Position numbers and translations under genes: made by a program | The notes under the pieces: generated by a model | Databases searched by the model: none | Told to the model about the DNA's origin: nothing | What the model saw: only the letters and a program-made list of their open reading frames with translations | NCBI GenBank assembly: GCA_021234535.1 | Contig: CM037836.1 | Location: 28,696,769-28,760,768 of the forward strand | Direction: 5' to 3' | Length of the DNA stretch: 64,000 nucleotides | Source of the DNA: Stichopus chloronotus | Taxonomy: Eukaryota > Echinodermata > Holothuroidea > Aspidochirotida > Stichopodidae | Shown: positions 1 through 13,822 of the stretch, in pieces | Numbering within the stretch: position 1 is the first letter of the stretch | How the letters are laid out: each line of letters starts with the position of its first letter

Positions 1-1302
1 TTAATGTTTTTGGGTCATCATTTGACATATGTACTGTACAGTATGTCAGATACAGTAGAGTAATAGAAGAGACTTTCACATACTGTACAGTATACTGTAG
101 TAGTGAACTCTTGTCTGGCTATGATCAGTACAGGTTTGACTCTGGTCTGTGTATAATAATAGTTTGATCATACAGTACTTTAACAGTGCATGATGTTGTA
201 CATAAACAATTCAATGATAATAGTTTAAAAGTGAGAGCTGGCAAGCACAGAAATGAATGGATATGTGTAGGAGAGACTATTGTCACATGTGTTCAAATGA
301 AGACAAGAAAATGGAAAAGCTGGACATTTTCTGAGTATTTTTATACCTTCAAGGTACTGTACAGTGTTAAGTTAACTTAGAAATTGAAATTGTTATACTT
401 ACTGTTATATTTTTCTCCTGTCAGTTTTCAAAATAACTTGCAAATAAACTTGTGTATATGATTCCCCATACTTCTCATCTTAGGACAGGTCTGCAGTATA
501 CAGTATACCTAATTGAAATGTTTAAAATAATGTCAAGTTAATTCGGATTATGCCTTTCATGTAAACATTTATCAAGAAACAATTGCAGACGCCCTAATTG
601 CTTCAATTGAATGCTCAATGTGTAATCAGAACTTAAATTTACAAGTAAGTAAGTATAACTTATAATAATAAGTATTATTATTAATAATAGCACATAATAA
701 ATATTATTATCAATAATAACTTATAAATAATAATATTTATATAACTTTATTATAAATAACTTTCATAGTGATATCTACATTTGTGAAAAATATTTTCTCT
801 CTGAGCATGCAATACCATGCCTGCACTGAAGACCACCATCTACACTACAGTGTGTGTATGAAGAGCTTCAGCATCTGAAATTGTACAACATGAATTACAC
901 AAAAAAATGTTTAAGAAAAGTGAAGTCATTGGAAAAGTATAACTGAATGTCAGAGGGAACAGAAATAATTTGATTTTCTTTCTTCCTCACTTAACTGCTT
1001 AACATAACAAATGCAACAATGCTAGCACCTTTACCACTGCCTTTAATGCCATCCAGCATAGATAGGATTAGTGTCCCTTCCCATTCTGCTATCCCTATGT
1101 TCTTCGATTGTGAAATTTTGATGCAGATTTGAATCCAATTTATTCTGTTTTGTGACTCTATCTGGATTTATCCTTAATCTTGTTTTTGGTTTATTGAACA
1201 CAGCAATTATTATACTTACAGTGTTGCAATGCACAATGTCACTCGTGATGAACTTGAGTTGAAGCGACGTGTTTCACTTGTCGCTCTGTCCTTAACTTTC
1301 AG
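1..1302. other. Non-coding, probably an intron of the SLX4-like gene
   Basis: I see no convincing exon here. The stretch ends in a 3' splice site (CTTAACTTTCAG, AG at 1301-1302) that opens the first recognised SLX4 exon. That exon enters with two leftover bases, so an upstream coding exon ending in phase 1 must lie to the left. Positions about 655-770 are an AT-rich tract of imperfect ATAAT/ATTAT repeats that could fold back. The first 100 bases contain two copies of the palindrome TACTGTACAGTA. A 64-codon open frame at 186-380 has no recognisable similarity or splice context. Confidence 0.6.
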
Positions 1303-4300
1303 TTCTTGGAGAAGATGAGTCACCAAAGACTAGTAAGGGTAGCACATTTTTGTCCAAGGAGAAGCCCGTGAAGCAAAAGAAAAGCAAGAAATCCAAGCAC
1401 AGTCCCAAAAGGCAGCAGAAGAAGCACAGTCCTAAAAAACAACAGAAGAAGACAAAGAAAATGTCAGATGAAAGCACAAAGTCAAGATCATCATCTTCTT
1501 TGGTTGATGGAGAAGAAGTCATCTTCACAGAACCAGAGAAAGTGCCCAAAAAGTTAGCTGCTCGCCAAACTGCAAAATCATCGCCAAAGAGGACACAGTC
1601 AAAGCACAATGATAAGGGATCACAGAATCACATTGGGGGAGATTCTGAACCAGGAGTAGATATTTGGTGAGAATAATTATAGGAGTATTTTTCCTTTCTC
1701 GACCACAGCCTTAGCATGAGTTTTATCGCTCAGATAATGCAACAAACTGATTTTGCTCCTTTGTAAACCTTTCAAAATGTCATGCACAGTAATTGAACTT
1801 ACAGTACCTTCAGACAACAGTTGATCTGTTCAATTGTTTATCACAAACTCCATTAGACAAGAGATTGTAAAAAGACAGATAGTCAATAAAAAGTCACTAA
1901 ATTACAGTATATCGTCAGTCGGGAATAAAATGATTGCACTGAAGTCAGTGATGGTTAATGATGACAAAGGTTTTGTTGTGGAGTTGCAAAATTTTTTCAT
2001 TTATTTGCATTTTTTGTTTTTAAATGTTTGACATACTGTACTGGCTTGAAGGTCCGATTCATTGTGTTCCTATACTGTGTTGGAGTTAAAGGGCTCATTG
2101 AGTTATCATCAGGGGCTCATTGAGTTATCAACATATCAATAAGTTTGTGATGACTTTGAAGGGTACAAGCACATGACAATACTTACAATTAGCATAAGTA
2201 GTCAAGTTTCACATCCAATAGTTCTGAAACCTGTCAAATGTTTTTGAATTTTTATCCTGACCTGTACTGGTTGAGTTCATATCAATTAGTACTGATGTAA
2301 AAAGTGTCTGGTTACGAATTTTCAGATACGAAATTGAATAGCTAATTACTCACTTATTAATGTCCCTTTGTATGTGACACATAGGGATCCTCTTAGTTTG
2401 ACCATTTGTTGTTAGTATGTGAACAAAACATGACAGGTTTAGGCAATTAAGTGAATTTCACGAAGCAACTCAATGAGCCTCTTTAAACTTTAATAGATCA
2501 GATTGGCTACTGAGTATACAATAAAAAAGACTGATTGGGAATAAAGGCAAATGAAGTTGATAGATATTACGGTACATTCTTCTCCTTCTAATGCATTAGT
2601 TTTTATTTATTTTTGTAGTAGTGTTGTCTGTAATATTGCAGAATCTGAACAAATGTTGAGCTTCATCTAATGAACATATAATCCTTTTGTGATTTGCATG
2701 AAATACTTTACACCTTTACCTGTGTTTGTGGTTGATACCCGTCTGGTAGACTTAAACATCGTTTTCCATTTATCATAAGCAAGAAGTAGTCTATTGGTCT
2801 ACAGTTTTACAAACTGTCATACGATGAATTGTTTGTCCAGGCATTGAGTAGGTCTGACATGGGACCGTTCTCTAAGTTAGGGCCATTTTCTGACATGGGC
2901 CATTCTCTGACATTTTGTTTTTCGTTTATTTGATTTCACCATGTGTCGTTTTGTCTTTGTTCTTCTCATTCTTTAGGACCACCTTTTGTTTAAAATTTGT
3001 ACACCAGGCAGCAGATATATCAGTCTTCTTCTTTTCTTTCTTAGTTCACAGAGTAGTGGTAGCGATGACAGAGATGACTTTGGAGAGAGCATCATCTTCG
3101 ATGAAGATTCAGATGAAGAAATTCCATCCTCTCAGATGGTAAGTCATTGTTTGGTCGATGCAAGACCAACTCTAGACTTGACATAAAGTGTTTGCCAACT
3201 GTTCTCTCAAAAGCATTTGTCTCAGTTTCCAAATCCACTGCCTGTTAGATTACCAAAAGTATAAAATTGTTATACTGAACTCTCACTGTCAAACCAAGGA
3301 TAAGGGTAGCAGGGGATCATCCCTTGTAGGGTCTTGTTTCATTTTGCCATAGTTTTTGTTGATGTTTGTAATTATCAGCAGTTGACATCCACATTTCACA
3401 GAAGAAAACTACTGAAAAAGATACAAAATGTTTTTTTTTTTTATTTATTTGTTACCTTCAGATAGGAGGTGATATTTTATTGATTTCCTATATTCCCTTC
3501 TGATAACTTTTGTTTTCACTGGATCAAGAAAATAAGTGTCCATGTCACATACATTTACCTCATTGAATTGTTGAACTTTTGATTTGGATTCTGTCGATGA
3601 ATGGTGAAGTATTTAGTATTATCATGGAATTTTCCTTTTTTTTTTTATTGCACTCTCCAGTCAGTTTCATCTGTGCTATGCTATTCACAGAAGAGGATGT
3701 TTTTTATATCTTGCATTGTCAGTGGTCATACTTTCTTCTCACATAACCTCCTTTGTAATTTTCTCAGACCTCAAACCCAGACGAATCAATCCGTGACTTC
3801 ATCCTTCGTACCCCTAAGTTTTATGAGAAGTGCCTTCTGTATCAGGTGAGCTTTGAGTTTTGATAGAATCTTCTGGTCTTTGGAGCAATGATTTTCCAAC
3901 TGAACAATTGATACTGAAGAGTTTAAAACCATTATTTCACTCTTATTGTAGATGGAAAAGGGAGATGTGTCCCATCGTTTATATTACATGGCAAGAGTTT
4001 AGTGAGCCCTCACAATTTTTGATTTGTAGGAAACAATTTCACCATGAAATGACCTTTGACCTGTAACTCGCCTTTGTATGAGATAATCATCTGATAGTTG
4101 TAATTTAGCATTTTAGAGAGCAAGAACAAATGGAAGAAAGGAGAGACAAGGGAGGGAGGGGGTTCATTCAGTCACAAGCTGTATGATATTTTTCATTTTT
4201 CTGCAAGAAGGCAGTTGTTTGTAATAATTGTATATTATAATGTATAATGATGAAACAGTATCAAAGTCATAAGATTAAAAATGAATAGCCTAGATACAGG

Positions 4301-5425
4301 TGCAAGGCTTAATGAGGGGTGAATCTGCTTATGACATTGAATTCTACTCTATACAACATTGGTCAACAACAATAGTGACATTATTTACCTTTCAGTTCTC
4401 CATACCTCTCAGATTTAATTTAACGTCATGGTTTACTGTTTCCTTTTACATAATGATGGTTTACTGTTTCCTTGTATGTAACTTTTTTCCTGGTCTTTTC
4501 ATCTTGTGATCATCTACAGCTTTATATTAGTTTACAGTCAAGGTTACAATTTTTTTCTGTTATTATATAATACTACTCATTATAACTCCCCTAATGTGTG
4601 TGTGTTTTTTTTTCAGCCATTTGATCTGGATGAATTTCACAAAGATCTTAAAGCAGACCACATTAAAGTATCAAAGTCTTGTCTGATGAATGTTCTGGAT
4701 GCAATGGTGAGTAAAAAGCTAATTTTGAAATCATTATGAAATGTTGGTACCTACAACACTCTGTTAGACACATTGAAATTGTGACATTAACTTTCATGAA
4801 TTTGTAATTATGATGTAGTACTCTGTGATGTGGCAAATACATCTATCACGGACAAAATGAACCATGTTCACCTTCCATTGTACTTCAAATGTTTTTGTAA
4901 CTTGACTATATTTTACACGTGCCCTTCAATGGTATAATACCACTATTGTGGGCATGTATACATGTGGTCAGTTTGTTACGTAGTCAACAATCGCCTTATT
5001 GTGTAACCTCATAACGATTTCCAATTTCGATGTACATGGACACATTTGCCTCCAAAAAAAACTGCCCCCAAAGGTTTGCACTGGCCTCACATCAAAGCAA
5101 GCTGGGGATTTTTAGTGAATCATTCTGACATTGTTAGATCCTTGACAGGATATGTAAGGGTTCATGTGGCAAAATGTGCAACTTTGTGAAAACAGCAAAC
5201 ACTTCTCCTCAAAGGGGCTCCTGAATTCATCAAAAACTGCTATACATAGTGAAACATCTTTCCTGCATTGTTATACCATTCTCGCTTTTCCTGGTGGTTT
5301 TGCAGTGCCTGACGTTTCGTCACAAAAACCGAGTCAGAAGATCTCCAAAGAAGTCCCGAAAGCCTGGCAGGTCACCAAAGAAGAGAGTGATCCTGACTCC
5401 AAAGAAGTCACTGTCGTTGTCCTGA
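1303..5425 (+). CDS. SLX4: SLX4-like structure-specific endonuclease scaffold, 3' part (five coding exons)
   Basis: Coding exons: 1303-1666, 3045-3138, 3768-3845, 4617-4706 and 5306-5425 (stop TGA 5423-5425). All joins are in phase and all introns are GT-AG. The first exon encodes a Lys/Ser-rich disordered segment with repeated KHSPK-type units. The second is acidic (DDRDDFGESIIFDEDSDEE). The last three encode the conserved C-terminal domain: IRDFILRTPKFYEKCLLYQ, then PFDLDEFHKDLKADHIKVS, then CLTF and a basic RSPKK-type tail. This closely follows the human SLX4 C-terminus (YIRSKPALYQKVLLYQPFEL). In the known family this domain binds SLX1 to form the Holliday-junction resolvase. SLX4 also scaffolds MUS81-EME1 and XPF-ERCC1 in the nucleus. 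The UBZ, BTB and SAP parts are not in the window. The family call is strong; the exon at 1303 is assigned by splice phase and composition rather than similarity. Confidence 0.9.
3768..5380 (+). other. SLX4: SLX1-binding conserved C-terminal domain of the SLX4-like protein (three exons)
   Basis: The domain is split over exons 3768-3845, 4617-4706 and the start of 5306-5425. Both introns are phase 0. Family-typical features are the LLYQPF(D/E)L core spanning the first exon junction, the KVS helix and the LDAM-CLTF segment across the second. In SLX4 proteins this small helical domain is both necessary and sufficient for docking SLX1. It is followed by a Lys/Arg/Ser/Pro-rich tail with two SPKK-like motifs, a DNA-minor-groove-binding style sequence, ending at 5422. 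Confidence 0.85.
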
Positions 5426-5650
5426 GGCGATAGCTCCTCTCTGGAATGATGTGTGTGATATTTGATATTAAAGATAGCATTGGGCTTTTGTGACAGCAGT
5501 CTTGAGGTATCAGTGTAACAAAAATACCTTACAAGTGTAAGGTTTGGTTTAATAGTAATGAAGTAAGACTTAAAATGTGCAAAATCTGCCAAAGTGCACA
5601 TGGTGCTTACAGAATAGAAAAAGCGGAAGTAGGGAGCAAGGAACGTGCAC

Positions 5651-5656
5651 AATAAA
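5651..5656 (+). terminator. Candidate polyadenylation signal of the SLX4-like gene
   Basis: An AATAAA hexamer lies 226 bases after the SLX4-like stop codon, on the same strand, and TG-rich sequence follows. It is the first canonical hexamer after the stop. Confidence 0.5.
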
Positions 5657-8600
5657 GAAGATGCAGTGTGCATAAGGTTTTGAATAGGTAAAGATAGTGT
5701 AGTACATCAAAATGGTCAGATAAAATTATGAGAATAGTACATTAAAATGCATTTGATGGTCACTACTGCTTTACCTGATGTGTAAACCTCAAGAAACCTT
5801 GGAATCAAATGTCGTATATGCTGCTTTTAATCCATTGCATGACTCAGCTATGTCTTCAGATAGCATCACATAGTACTTACCTGACAAAGACAAACTTTCT
5901 AACCTCAAAAATGGCAAACCTTGAGTTTCTCAAGAGAAAACCTGGAAATCGCATTTCAAACCTGTAGATTTTAAAAAGTCCATACGTTACGGAAAGTGTT
6001 TTCTCAAGTAGGAAGAAGCTAGCATGACTTTTGTATTTCTTATCAAAAATGTTTTGCTAATGTTGTCAATTTTCTGACAACAATCTGACGTTGATCTCGG
6101 TCCACGTAAGGAGACTTATGTGGCGTTGCATCAGAGTGAGACTGTGAGACATCCCTGAAACTGTGTGACTCATGGGTGAAACACTTAGAGTTAGGAAGCC
6201 TGTAATGACACCAAAACCAAGTCTGAAAATGCTAATTCATTTACTGAGGTTCGTTTGGTCACATTTCCAAGGGACAAAATAACCAAGTTTGCACTGTAAT
6301 ATGCAATCGATGAATCGATTCAATTTCATGTGTGCTTTGCAATAGTTATATTGATATTTCTCTGGACTTACCTGAAAAAATTTCCTCTCAAGTTGTCATA
6401 AGTCAAATCAAGTCAGGCAAAGTTTAGAACTTACTCACATCACTATGTTTTTCTTAGCGTCAATTCAGATATTAATAAGCAAAAATTGCTAATCAGTTTG
6501 TTCATACTTTTCATCCTTTGCATCATGGCAAAGAATAATGTAGCTTGCATCCAGTTTCTAGTCATAGTGTAATCGCAAAGAATAATCAGTGAAGGTACAC
6601 AGCTGTGAACAAAGGATGTGTGAACAGGCAGCCATAGTCTACTCACAGGAACTAGCTCCATTATTTCATGTATCTGCAGAAATAGGCACATCTGCCGTCA
6701 TTGGATGGTGGGTGCGTCCTGATAGTTTGGTGTAATGTATCACAGTGGTTGATATAGATCTGTAGATATAGTTTGAGGAGTTTGTGGATCTGAAAGCAGA
6801 GTGCATTGCGACGTAGCAGCAATTTTCTTGGTCAGTGTTTTGGGAATTATGGGGTAATGGTAGATCAAACCAGAGAGTAGCAATTTAGAAAGAGATTCAT
6901 CTGATTCAACAGTATTTTATGCTAAATCTTTTAAATTTTGTCTGGTGCAAGAAGAGTTTCAACACATGGGGGATGAGTGTGGCACATGGGGACCTTTACT
7001 TCTGTTGATATATCTGACATCTAGTCGGTGTCCAAGTGACCTCTTTTCGCACCTGCTTATACCCTACAAAAAGGACAATGCTTTGATCCACAAGTTATTT
7101 GCAACAGTCAAATCTGGACTGTTGTCTCACAAAATGCAATGACCGGTTATCTCAGTTTTCAAAATGAAGATACATAAGAAAGAGGCATTGTTCTTTTGTC
7201 TTTACATGCAAATGATTGAAAGGTCATTAGGCTGTATTTTACCGTGGCATTTTTCAGTTTTTGCATTTTCAACTTTTGAACCTTTGCAGAAGGTGTGTCC
7301 ATGTTCAGCAAGTTACACAACATGAGACTTGTGTACTGTGATAGGCAGTGCAAAAGACTTCGGAAGTTGAAAAACAATTTTCAAATTAGTGACTGCTAAT
7401 GCCATAGGCTATGTACAAAACTTTCTGTTGTAATTTAGGACGTAGTGGACCTTAAGGACCTTTTATGTTAAGTTTAAACACCTTTTACGTCCATTGAAAG
7501 TTTTGTACAAAACAGATGCCTTTGTTGGCAACTAGGGAGCAAATTGAGGAGTTTCCTCTCCTAAACTGCAACTTCCTTATCAAACCATCAATTACCTTGT
7601 TCAGGACAACAATAGAACACTACGAACACATAGCTATAAACTTTGACAAATGTTAGCAATGTTCACCCACAAAGAGGTGCATTCTCTTAAAAATATGTCA
7701 AAGGGATCTTTTTTAACAAAGTTTTCATATGTCAGTATGAGACAGCTCTTTTGTGTATTTGTGAATACACTTGTTCATGGTCACATCATGCAAAAGTCAT
7801 GCAAACATCATGCAGTGACATCTTTTGAAAGGATCGAGTTAAAGTTTGAGTTGACCGACGGTTTGAGTCAATGATCACTTTGAGTGACTAAGGTAACAAC
7901 TCAGTTGCCTGTCCCTTACAATTGTTCAAAATATTTCTACCTTAAAGCCATTGCTGAATTTTCCATTAGTAGAGAAGAGAGGTTAGCAGATCAAGTAAGA
8001 CAATTTTGAGAATGTTCAAGTCATTGTAGAATCTTGAATGAATGATTATGTGGGAGGTGGATCAGTCATTTTTAGCATTTACGTAGAATCTGCAGGAAGT
8101 GAATGAACATTGAAATGTTACTTCTCTGATGTAGAAGTCTAAAGGTAAGCATATAGTAATGACAGCACAGGGGTGGGCAGCCTGTTTGAATCAAGGGACC
8201 ACATTGCCACCTTCAGACTCCTTGGGGTGCTGCACAGGTTTCAAGCTCGCCCTCTGTTATCCTTTTTATACTACCTCTCTAGTCAAGAGGTGTGGATAAA
8301 AGCAAATATTTGTGAATATTTTATTGTTGTCCAAAGCATTTATATGATTAGTTTTATTATTAGTTTCCCCCTGTTTCTTTGTTTTTTTTTCCTCATTCTC
8401 TGTAACTTTTATCTATCAGGATGGGGTTTAGGGGTTGCATAATGCCTCTTCACGGGCCGCATTTGGCCCACAGGCGGAAGGTTTGCCACCACTACGCTAA
8501 GGGTTCTTTTCAGTTAGTCTCCACTAGACTATGTTCAGACTATGTTCTTTGTGTGTATGTAGTGTATATATGTACATCATCGAAACGCCAACGAACAATA

Positions 8601-11600
8601 CTTAACTCATTCTTCAAGGTTTTGTATATAACATATGACCATACAATGATGAAATAGTACTAGCTAATTAGTTGAATCTAACTCATGAAAAGCTGATTAT
8701 GCAATGATGAAACGCATCGTGCTATAGCATGCTGTATTTGGGCTCTAATACTGCATGATATCTGTCACATTGCTTATGAATATTTATAGTATCATTAAAG
8801 GTGGCAGTTTGTCCATAACATTTTGTTCTTGCTTAGAAGTGATATAAAAGATGCATATCCAATGATACTAAGCTGTTTGAGATTCATTTCCTAACCCTAA
8901 CTCTAAGGATGTCGTCATAGAGACACATTATCTTGTGATTAGTTCCATCAAAAGTAACTGTATACACACATTTAAGGGTGGAGGAATAAAAACACCAGCA
9001 CATTATTCTTTGGAATGTGTGCCACATTAACCTTGTTTAACATCAGTCATGGCTTTGATGGCTATGAAAAGGATTGGGGCATTAATGAAATATGTGTAAC
9101 AACAAACATTGTTACAAAAAAAAAAAAGTGTGAAATATTTCTGACCTGGAAACATTTGAAATCTGTCACATAAGAGTTCAGACCTTGACAAACATTTATT
9201 TAAAGGTTTGTATTTTCCAGTGGACAATGCAAGCCCATCGTCGTACGATTGTATGTTAAAAGTTCTATTTAGTTCTGTTATGCTGTCTGTTGAAGCAGTA
9301 ATGGTTGGAATGCTAAGATTTTTGGAATGCTAAAGTAAGAGCATCCCTTGTCTTCTTCTCACAAATCTGCCTGTTGGGTCATCCAAGAGATATCTACATA
9401 AATTTTTCTGTGGTACATATTGGTTGGGTATATCCAGTTTTCTGATTTATTTTATAACTTTTGTACTGAATAAAGGGAGAAACAGAAGTTATGCCTTAAA
9501 TGCAACATTCTGTATAAAAATAGATGAGTGTCTTTCAATTTTTATACCACTGATTTGCCTTTTCATCTGAAATTAAGCAAAAAAAGGTTTTGTTACAATA
9601 AGATGTGGGATATGAGTTCCTTGAAAAGTTCAGAGATTTCAAAGTGCCAGCAGAGATGTTCTGATTTGTTAGATAAATCCATGTTGGCATCGCCATTTTG
9701 AAGAACGTAAAAACTTCAAGTGACCCTACATTTGATGGTACCAGGCACTCATTCTGAAAGAAAAGTGTAGATTCAGATAAATTTACAGTATCTGAACAAG
9801 CTCTCGAATGAGATGTCCATACCTTGTAATATGATTGAAGTTGGCTTCCTTGTGCAGGATTTAGAGATAATTTAATTCAGCTCAGCATGGCCAATTGATC
9901 ACTTCATTTCTCAACATAAGAATATCTCTGATGGCATTTTGAAGAGCTCCGTATTTTTTAATAGATGTAATTCATGTCAGGGTGCTATTTTCATATTCAT
10001 CTTTGATTTGTTTACAAGCAAAACTAATAAAAAAAAATTTTGTCCCACTTTCAAGTTTCTGTCAGTATGTGTCCTTTTCATGTGTCATTTGTTTCCATGT
10101 GGTTCATCGAACTGTTGTGTTCTCCTGAGTTGCTCCCTGTCACCACATCTGTACTGGGAAAAAACAACAAGATTTATGTAAAAAATAACTAAATAATATA
10201 GACACAATAATTCTCCCCTGCAAGATTCTTACGTAGAGGATTTGTAAACGTTTATGAGGATAAGCACTGACTTTTCATGGCAGAACTCGATGATGTCAAA
10301 CTACCTTTCTAAGATTTTTCCAAAATATCTGAGGATGAGATTGTTTAAAAATGAGGGACAATGTTCCAAGTCACTAAAATTCAATACATTATTCAAGAAA
10401 TGATGCAAAAGAACACTTTCAAGGGCCTTGAGAAGAGCCCATGGACACTATGGCTCCTTGCTTGAAGATTGTTCCACTAACCTTTAGTCATAACCAAGCT
10501 ACTAGAGTCAGAGTAATCTATGACTTTTGCATCCTCATAAAGATTGGGCCCAAACTTGTCCCTAAGAATGCTGATGTGCAAAACATTGTTTTCGTCCATT
10601 TTTAACATTTACTCATCTATACTTATCCCAGATAGAATCACCAGCGTAGAAGAAGCAATGCAACACAATCCTACTAACTTGTACCCTACAAACCTGCAGG
10701 AGAAGCATTTTGTACAATGTCCTTTGACGCCTTGGACTTGATAATCCCTGAACAACCTGAAAGTACTAAAATAGTAATGACACTTTATTGCAAAACATCA
10801 TGTGAAATTTGCATTTTGTAAGATTTTATAAAATGGTCCATTTAGACCTTGGACCCCACAATATTGCACACCTCCAAGATACCTCAAACATAGTGGTAAT
10901 GTGATGCAACCTCAACTTAATAATGTACAATCTGATGAGAAGCGATTGGCATCATACTTGCAAACATTGGGCCCTCTTGTGACCAAATTTTGTACACTCA
11001 CTGATGGCTCTCAATGCCCCTAAGTTTTCAAGAAAATGCTCACATGAGGGAGGTAGAATTAGCCACAAATATTTAGTTGTCTCATATTTTGTACTTCTAT
11101 GCAGAATCCCCATCGTTTTACACCACATTCAATGATTACATGGATGGACCGTCCAAGCATCCATAGCATGAAAGTGACAGAAGTCAAATTCTCACAGTTA
11201 CACCACCCCCCCTTGCCCATACATAGTGTAACTAGGCCTACTGCTAGAGGTCCAATTTCCCTTGAAATGATGATACACAATGTGGCATACTATCAAGGTA
11301 TTGCTGGCAAAAGTGTACAGTAGCCCATGATTGCTATAATGCTCAGGGTTAAAATAGGCCACCCACCCTTTGTCTCTGGCTTGACCTCTGTCAAAAATCA
11401 AATTAATCTTCTCACCACAATACATAAAAAAAAAACAAAGTACAAACTTTGTCTCTGGCTTTCTAACTTGAGATATCATCTTAAAAGGGTTTTCCAATTT
11501 TGGCCCTGAAATGAACTTTGACCCAACCTCAAAACAACAGGCCACACCTCAATACTGTGGACCTTACATATCAAATTTCACTTTCCCTTACTGAGTTGCA

Positions 11601-13373
11601 GAGACCCAAGCAAGAATCACAGATGCACACACATGCCAACCTGGTTGCACAGGTTCCTCTGCATACAGGGCAGTGACAGTCACTGATCTTTGTGTTTCTG
11701 ATTGGAGGAAACATATTCAAACTTTTCTGTCACATTTTGGTCACATCAAACTGGAAGCTGGTTTGGTGAGTAAATATCTAGGAGGATTACATGCGAACTT
11801 TGACAGTGTCATTTACTTTTATGCCATCTTCAATGACATCAATGGAGATAGAAATATAAGAGTGTGGAGGGGTGTCTAATTAGGGTGGGGGGTGTCCAAT
11901 GACCTTCTGGGAGGGGGAAGGAATAAAGGACAAAGATGATTGACAGTTAGCAATAGAGAACTATGTTTCTTTTCCTCCTTTAAGACATTAATATATATAC
12001 ATATCACATGCTTTCACATGGTAATGTGCAAAGGTGTAAACATCTCCAAAATGACTGAAAAACATATTGAATTAAAAAGAGAAGCAAATGATAATGCTAA
12101 CGAAAGAATGAGCAGTGATACTGGTGTTACAAATATCTGAAAGAAATAAAATATAAAACTTATGACGAAACTCCACGACAGTGCTCAGATTCTGACGAGG
12201 CAAAGAAATCGTTCCCAACGCCCTCATTATTTTTGGAAGTAAACAGGATTCATTTCACACACTGAAACAGATACCTATATGCAACATTAAAGTGCTACGA
12301 CAAAGAAATATGAAGGTATGGTTCCTTTTCCTGAAATCTTAGTAATTTTCTGGCATATTTGCAAAGGTACAATTCTAGGCCTGATCTATAAGGTTGATGA
12401 CTCAGAGCTTTACATTCACGACGCAATGTGAGCACATCTAGGACGTATCACAAATACAGCTCTACTTTCGACTATTTTTGTAAGTATTACAGTGTATCGC
12501 ATTACCTACTTAGCTTGACAATGTTTGACAGTTTCCATTTGATTTCTGACAAAGTTCTCACATTCTTAGAAAATATTGAGAAGATCTAAGATCTGGGCTT
12601 TGACTGAGTCATACTAGGCTTCCAAAAAGACAGGAAACAACTACAAATCTACCATTTAGTCTGCAAATTGATGTAGAAAGATTTCTTGTTTGGGTAGATG
12701 AGGAGGCTTTTGATGAACACTAACATTGGATGCAAAGGACAAGATCTCTATTTGATGAATGAAGAAACTAGCCTCCAACCCCTCATTTGTGCTTTGCCAC
12801 AAATTTTGCCAGGTGGATGATTAATGGATAGGGGACCAGGTCTATAAAGAATCCCCTATATGAAGCAAATCAGAACAACCTCGCTAATTTCAGAGGCAGC
12901 TATTTCAGAAACTTTAAGAGGATATGTGGTGTGCCAACTCTTTGAAGCACTCCATCAGGCCCAGTCAAGGATGCAGTTTCATTCCCTTGCCCGGAAGGCA
13001 GTTCTTGAATATGGAAATCTAATGAATATGCAAAAGTATAATGCACATGCAAAGAGGATGAGAGATCAGGGCTTACACAGTCACTGGTGAATGGATCGCT
13101 AATTGCTGTTTGTTTCTCCTTCATTTGGATATTGCAAAGACAAATATTAAAGCAACAATCTGTTCTCGACATTTACCCTGTCACGAGGCATCTAAATCTT
13201 CCTCATTCCTACATCCTCTCCATTTTCAAGACTCACATAAAGAAGGTAACTACGACAACGACATTTAGATAACGAAATTTTCCCCGACAACGTAAAGCAC
13301 CAAGCAAGACATTTCTGTTGCAAAACTCTTTGACATCTTATTTTTGCTCTTGATAGACTCTTTCCTTCTTCCA
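5657..13373. other. Intergenic stretch between the convergent SLX4-like and Tudor genes
   Basis: About 7.7 kb with no recognisable exon on either strand. The longest open frames are 60-115 codons, lack similarity to known families and overlap one another on opposite strands, as expected by chance. The right end must hold the 3' UTR of the Tudor gene (- strand), but I could not settle its poly(A) site. A hAT-like element sits at about 8167-8500. Another AATAAA on the + strand occurs near 9467. No tRNA or long repeat was seen. Confidence 0.55.
8167..8500. mobile_element. Non-autonomous hAT-like element (degenerate)
   Basis: The left end reads CAGGGGTGGGCAGCCTGTTT and is followed by GGGACCACATT. 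The right part carries GGGCCGCATTTGGCCCACAG and ends GGTTTGCCACCACTA, which is an imperfect inverted complement of the left end. The CAGGGGTGGGCA terminus and a GGCCGCATTTGGCCC block near the other end are typical of widespread hAT MITEs. I could not find a convincing 8-bp target duplication, so the exact borders are uncertain. No transposase is present. Confidence 0.55.
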
Positions 13374-13822
13374 TCAGTTGTAGCGACCCTTTCTTTGATT
13401 TCTTCCTTTTTGCTGCAAGATAATTGATTGAATGACATATATGGAGAGACAAATCATCAAATGTCGAACTGAAAGCAAACGAAAAATTCAACAAAAGTAA
13501 AACAGACAAAAGCAAAAAAACTTTTGATTGCTAAATAATTGAGAAAATATGACTGAGGAATTACTAAGTAAACATTTCAAAGAGACTTCTGCTTTTTGTG
13601 ACTGTGACGTATCATCTCCAACATCAAAGTCCATAGCAAGAACATCTTAAATGGAGAGTTGCACCATAACTCACCTTGGACCACTGTCCACCGCCACCTT
13701 TTGGTTTCTGCTGTTGCATTCCCCCTCCTCCTCCCCCACCTCCTGCCCCTCGGTAGTAACCGTCTCTCGTGTCACCTCCGTAGCTGTTGTAGTTTCTACC
13801 TTGGCCGACATTCCTGACATCT
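13374..13822 (-). other. C-terminal Arg/Gly-rich tail of the Tudor gene
   Basis: Exon 13822-13675 encodes VGQGRNYNSYGGDTRDGYYR, a run of eight glycines after RGA, then KPKGGGGQWSK. The last exon adds QKGRNQRKGRYN and a TGA stop (13376-13374). RG and GR sites of this sort are common arginine-methylation substrates. The tail therefore places potential methyl-arginine ligands on the same chain as methyl-arginine readers. Confidence 0.75.
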
